64,000 nucleotides of DNA from NCBI RefSeq assembly GCF_002934325.1, contig NZ_PTIV01000017.1:1-64000 (forward strand). The letters run 5' to 3'. This document shows positions 62,259-64,000 of the stretch, in pieces; the stretch's first letter is position 1, and every line of letters starts with the position of its first letter. Both the position numbers and the translations under genes were made by a program. Source of the DNA: Marinobacter persicus (GTDB lineage Bacteria > Pseudomonadota > Gammaproteobacteria > Pseudomonadales > Oleiphilaceae). Under the pieces are notes generated by a model. The model was not told the DNA's origin and made no database searches. It saw only the letters and a program-made list of their open reading frames with translations.

Positions 62259-63147
62259 TTACCGGCTACCCCATAGCCAGGACAGCTACGGCTTTGGCTT
62301 TCTGGACGAATTCGCCAAGCGGGAAATCCGCCGGGTCATTCTCAAAGCTATCAGCATTCCCGGCTACCAGACGCCCTACGCCTCACGGGAAATGCCCATG
62401 GGCCGGGGCTTTGGCACCGGCGGGCTGCAGTTAACCCTGTCCATGATCGGCCCGGATGACACCCTGAAAGTAATCGACCAGGGCTCGGACGATTCCGTCA
62501 ACGCTGTAAATCTGCGCAAGTTTGCGGAGCTGACCTGCCCGGAAGTCTCCACCACCGAGAGCACCACCGAAGCCAGCCTGATCCAGACCCGCCACCGTGT
62601 ACCGGAGATTCCCCTGCGGGAAGATCAGGTTCTCAATCTGCAGGTGCCCTATCCCGACCCGTTGGTGATCGTGGAGCCGTCAGAGGCCAAGCGGAAAATC
62701 ATGCACGGCGAAGGCGATTATGCCCGCCTGCTGACCAAACTGTATGAAGACCTGGTGAAGTTCGATGAGATCACCATTTCCCACCGCTATCCCACGCGGA
62801 TCAACGGCCATTACGTGATCGACCCCAGCCCGATCCCCCGCTATGACGTGCCCGGGCTGCACCAGTCCAGAGCGCTGTTGCTGTTTGGTGCCGGCCGGGA
62901 GAAGAAAATCTATGCGGTGCCACCCTACACCAACGCCGAACCCCTGGTGTTTGACGATGTGCCGTTCCGCACCGAGAGCTTCTATACCGCTGACGGCCAG
63001 CGCAGGGCCTGTGACCGCTGCGGCAGCATCGACAGCTTCCTGGACGAGCTGAACCTGGATGACGGCAGCAAGGCCTGGCAGTGCTCCGACACCGACTACT
63101 GCAACCGCCAGTTAGCCAGAACAGAAGCCGGGGAGGCGACCCAATGA
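62248..63147 (+). CDS. phnJ: Alpha-D-ribose 1-methylphosphonate 5-phosphate C-P-lyase PhnJ
   Basis: The 299-residue radical-SAM enzyme breaks the C-P bond. It starts NPDYRLPHSQDSYGFGFLDE. The four Fe-S and catalytic cysteines are visible near the C-terminus: ACDRCGS (CxxC) and, 21 residues on, WQCSDTDYCNR (CxxxxxC). I chose ATG 62248 over an upstream ATG because the protein then starts as in other PhnJ and an AGGAGG lies 7-8 bp before it. Confidence 0.97.
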   Translation: MNPDYRLPHSQDSYGFGFLDEFAKREIRRVILKAISIPGYQTPYASREMPMGRGFGTGGLQLTLSMIGPDDTLKVIDQGSDDSVNAVNLRKFAELTCPEVSTTESTTEASLIQTRHRVPEIPLREDQVLNLQVPYPDPLVIVEPSEAKRKIMHGEGDYARLLTKLYEDLVKFDEITISHRYPTRINGHYVIDPSPIPRYDVPGLHQSRALLLFGAGREKKIYAVPPYTNAEPLVFDDVPFRTESFYTADGQRRACDRCGSIDSFLDELNLDDGSKAWQCSDTDYCNRQLARTEAGEATQ

Positions 63148-63974
63148 AACCGATTCTTGACGTAAAGGGCCTGACCCGCATCCACGGCACCGAGTGCCCA
63201 TCCTGCCTGGACATGACCGGCCCGGAGCACAACACCAACGTGTGCCCCGCCTGCGGCTCGGTTGTTGCAGCCGCCAATGTCAGCTTCAGCCTCCAGCCGG
63301 GAGAGATTCTCGGCATCATGGGCGAATCCGGCAGCGGCAAGTCCACCGTGGTGAAAACCCTGTATTTCGATCAGGCGCCTAGCCGAGGCAGCGCCATCTT
63401 CCGGGACGACGACCAGAGTCACGAACTGTTCAACCTCAACGGTGCCGAACAGCGCTGGCTGCGCAATCATCGCTTCGGCATGGTGTACCAGAATCCCAAT
63501 CTGGGCCTGAATTTCGGCATCTCCGCGGGTGGCAACATTGCCGAGCGGTTGCTGATGAACGATCTCAACCACTACGGCGACATCCGCCGCCGGGCGAGCG
63601 AACTGCTTACCCGCACCGATGTGATGGTCAGCCGTATGGACGAGTCGCCCAAGCAGTTCTCCGGCGGCATGCAACAGCGGGTTCAGATTGCCAAGGCCCT
63701 GGCAACGCGGCCACCACTGCTGTACCTGGATGAAGTGACCACCGGGCTGGACCTGTCGGTACAGGCACGGATTCTCGACCTGATCCTCGAAATTCAGCAC
63801 GAGCTGGGCACCGCCATGATTGTGGTCACCCACGATCTGGGCGTGATCCGCCTGCTGGCCAGCCGCACCCTGGTGATGAAATACGGCCGGGTGATCGAAT
63901 CCGGGCTGACCGATCAGATTCTGGAAGATCCGCAGCAGGCCTACACCCAGCAACTGGTGGCATCCACCCTGTGA
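63144..63974 (+). CDS. phnK: C-P lyase-associated ABC ATPase PhnK
   Basis: The 276-residue ATPase binds the PhnGHIJ core. Walker A is GESGSGKSTVVKTL near residue 70, the signature FSGGMQQRVQIAKAL, Walker B LLYLDEVTTGLDLS and the H-loop VVTHDLGVIRLL. The N-terminus has a four-cysteine insert (ECPSC and NVCPACGS, ~residues 14-37), a likely zinc ribbon not present in E. coli PhnK (252 aa). The start overlaps phnJ by 4 bp (ATGA). Confidence 0.95.
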   Translation: MKPILDVKGLTRIHGTECPSCLDMTGPEHNTNVCPACGSVVAAANVSFSLQPGEILGIMGESGSGKSTVVKTLYFDQAPSRGSAIFRDDDQSHELFNLNGAEQRWLRNHRFGMVYQNPNLGLNFGISAGGNIAERLLMNDLNHYGDIRRRASELLTRTDVMVSRMDESPKQFSGGMQQRVQIAKALATRPPLLYLDEVTTGLDLSVQARILDLILEIQHELGTAMIVVTHDLGVIRLLASRTLVMKYGRVIESGLTDQILEDPQQAYTQQLVASTL

Positions 63975-63985
63975 GGCAAAACACC

Positions 63986-64000
63986 ATGACAGCCATTTCC
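63986..64000 (+). CDS. phnL: Start of next gene, probably phnL (truncated by window edge)
   Basis: Only an ATG and four codons (Met-Thr-Ala-Ile-Ser) are visible, 11 bp after the phnK stop, with GAGG upstream. phnL follows phnK in nearly all C-P lyase operons, so identity is by position only. Confidence 0.45.

Overview
The window reads as one continuous chromosomal segment of a marine gammaproteobacterium, most likely Marinobacter or a close relative. This placement is inference from gene content and order (recC-recB-recD; def-fmt-rsmB-trkA next to lysM-dprA-tsaC-hemF-aroE-pomAB; coxB-coxA-coxC with surf1, ctaA, ctaB and sco) and from the high-GC coding style. No 16S gene is present to confirm it.

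Layout. 1-2400: 3' end of a large protein of type-VI-effector character, convergent with a lipoprotein carrying an FGE/SUMF1-like domain. 2557-16297: a DNA repair block, with recC-recB-recD on the minus strand, divergent from a FAN1-type nuclease and an XPD/DinG-like Fe-S helicase on the plus strand. 16321-17904: a membrane-anchored beta-helix protein. 18050-21927: a more A+T-rich accessory island beside a tRNA-Pro gene. It holds an unknown protein plus PIN-domain pair, then a MazG-like pyrophosphohydrolase translationally coupled to a GIY-YIG/DUF2075-helicase/S24-peptidase fusion. I read this as a probable defence or stress module, and it is the most interesting system here. 22047-29716: tRNA-Pro, glyS, glyQ, trkA, rsmB, fmt, def. 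30016-36265: LysM protein, dprA, tsaC, hemF, aroE and the Na+-type flagellar stator pomA/pomB. 36346-44514: hsp20 with a heat-shock-like promoter, gamma-carbonic anhydrase, prlC, a YheV-like zinc ribbon, a YuiF-type antiporter, DoxX, an unknown protein and a MATE pump. 44649-52788: aa3/caa3-type cytochrome oxidase and its assembly genes. 52900-54510: an MFS transporter and a truncated hrpB. 54511-56340: a second low-GC insertion with an XRE regulator and a candidate new toxin-antitoxin pair. 56352-64000: a phosphonate uptake and C-P lyase operon (phnF-D-C-E-G-H-I-J-K and the start of probable phnL).

Regulatory and repeat signals stand out in several places. A three-repeat Pho-box-like array precedes phnF. 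Two near-identical PhnF-type operators (core TGTATAGACA) sit at phnF and in front of phnG. A symmetric operator lies over divergent promoters at the toxin-antitoxin locus. Large intergenic palindromes occur at 37574, 40145, 40359 and 52002; two of them share an identical 35-nt centre in opposite orientation but have different outer arms that are each perfectly self-complementary.

The genes fall into working groups: double-strand-break and crosslink repair, translation and protein maturation, heme/shikimate/transformation housekeeping, aerobic respiration with heme A synthesis and copper delivery, and Pho-controlled use of phosphonates typical of phosphate-poor seawater. All coordinates come from reading the sequence; no similarity search was run, so family names rest on recognised motifs, length and synteny.
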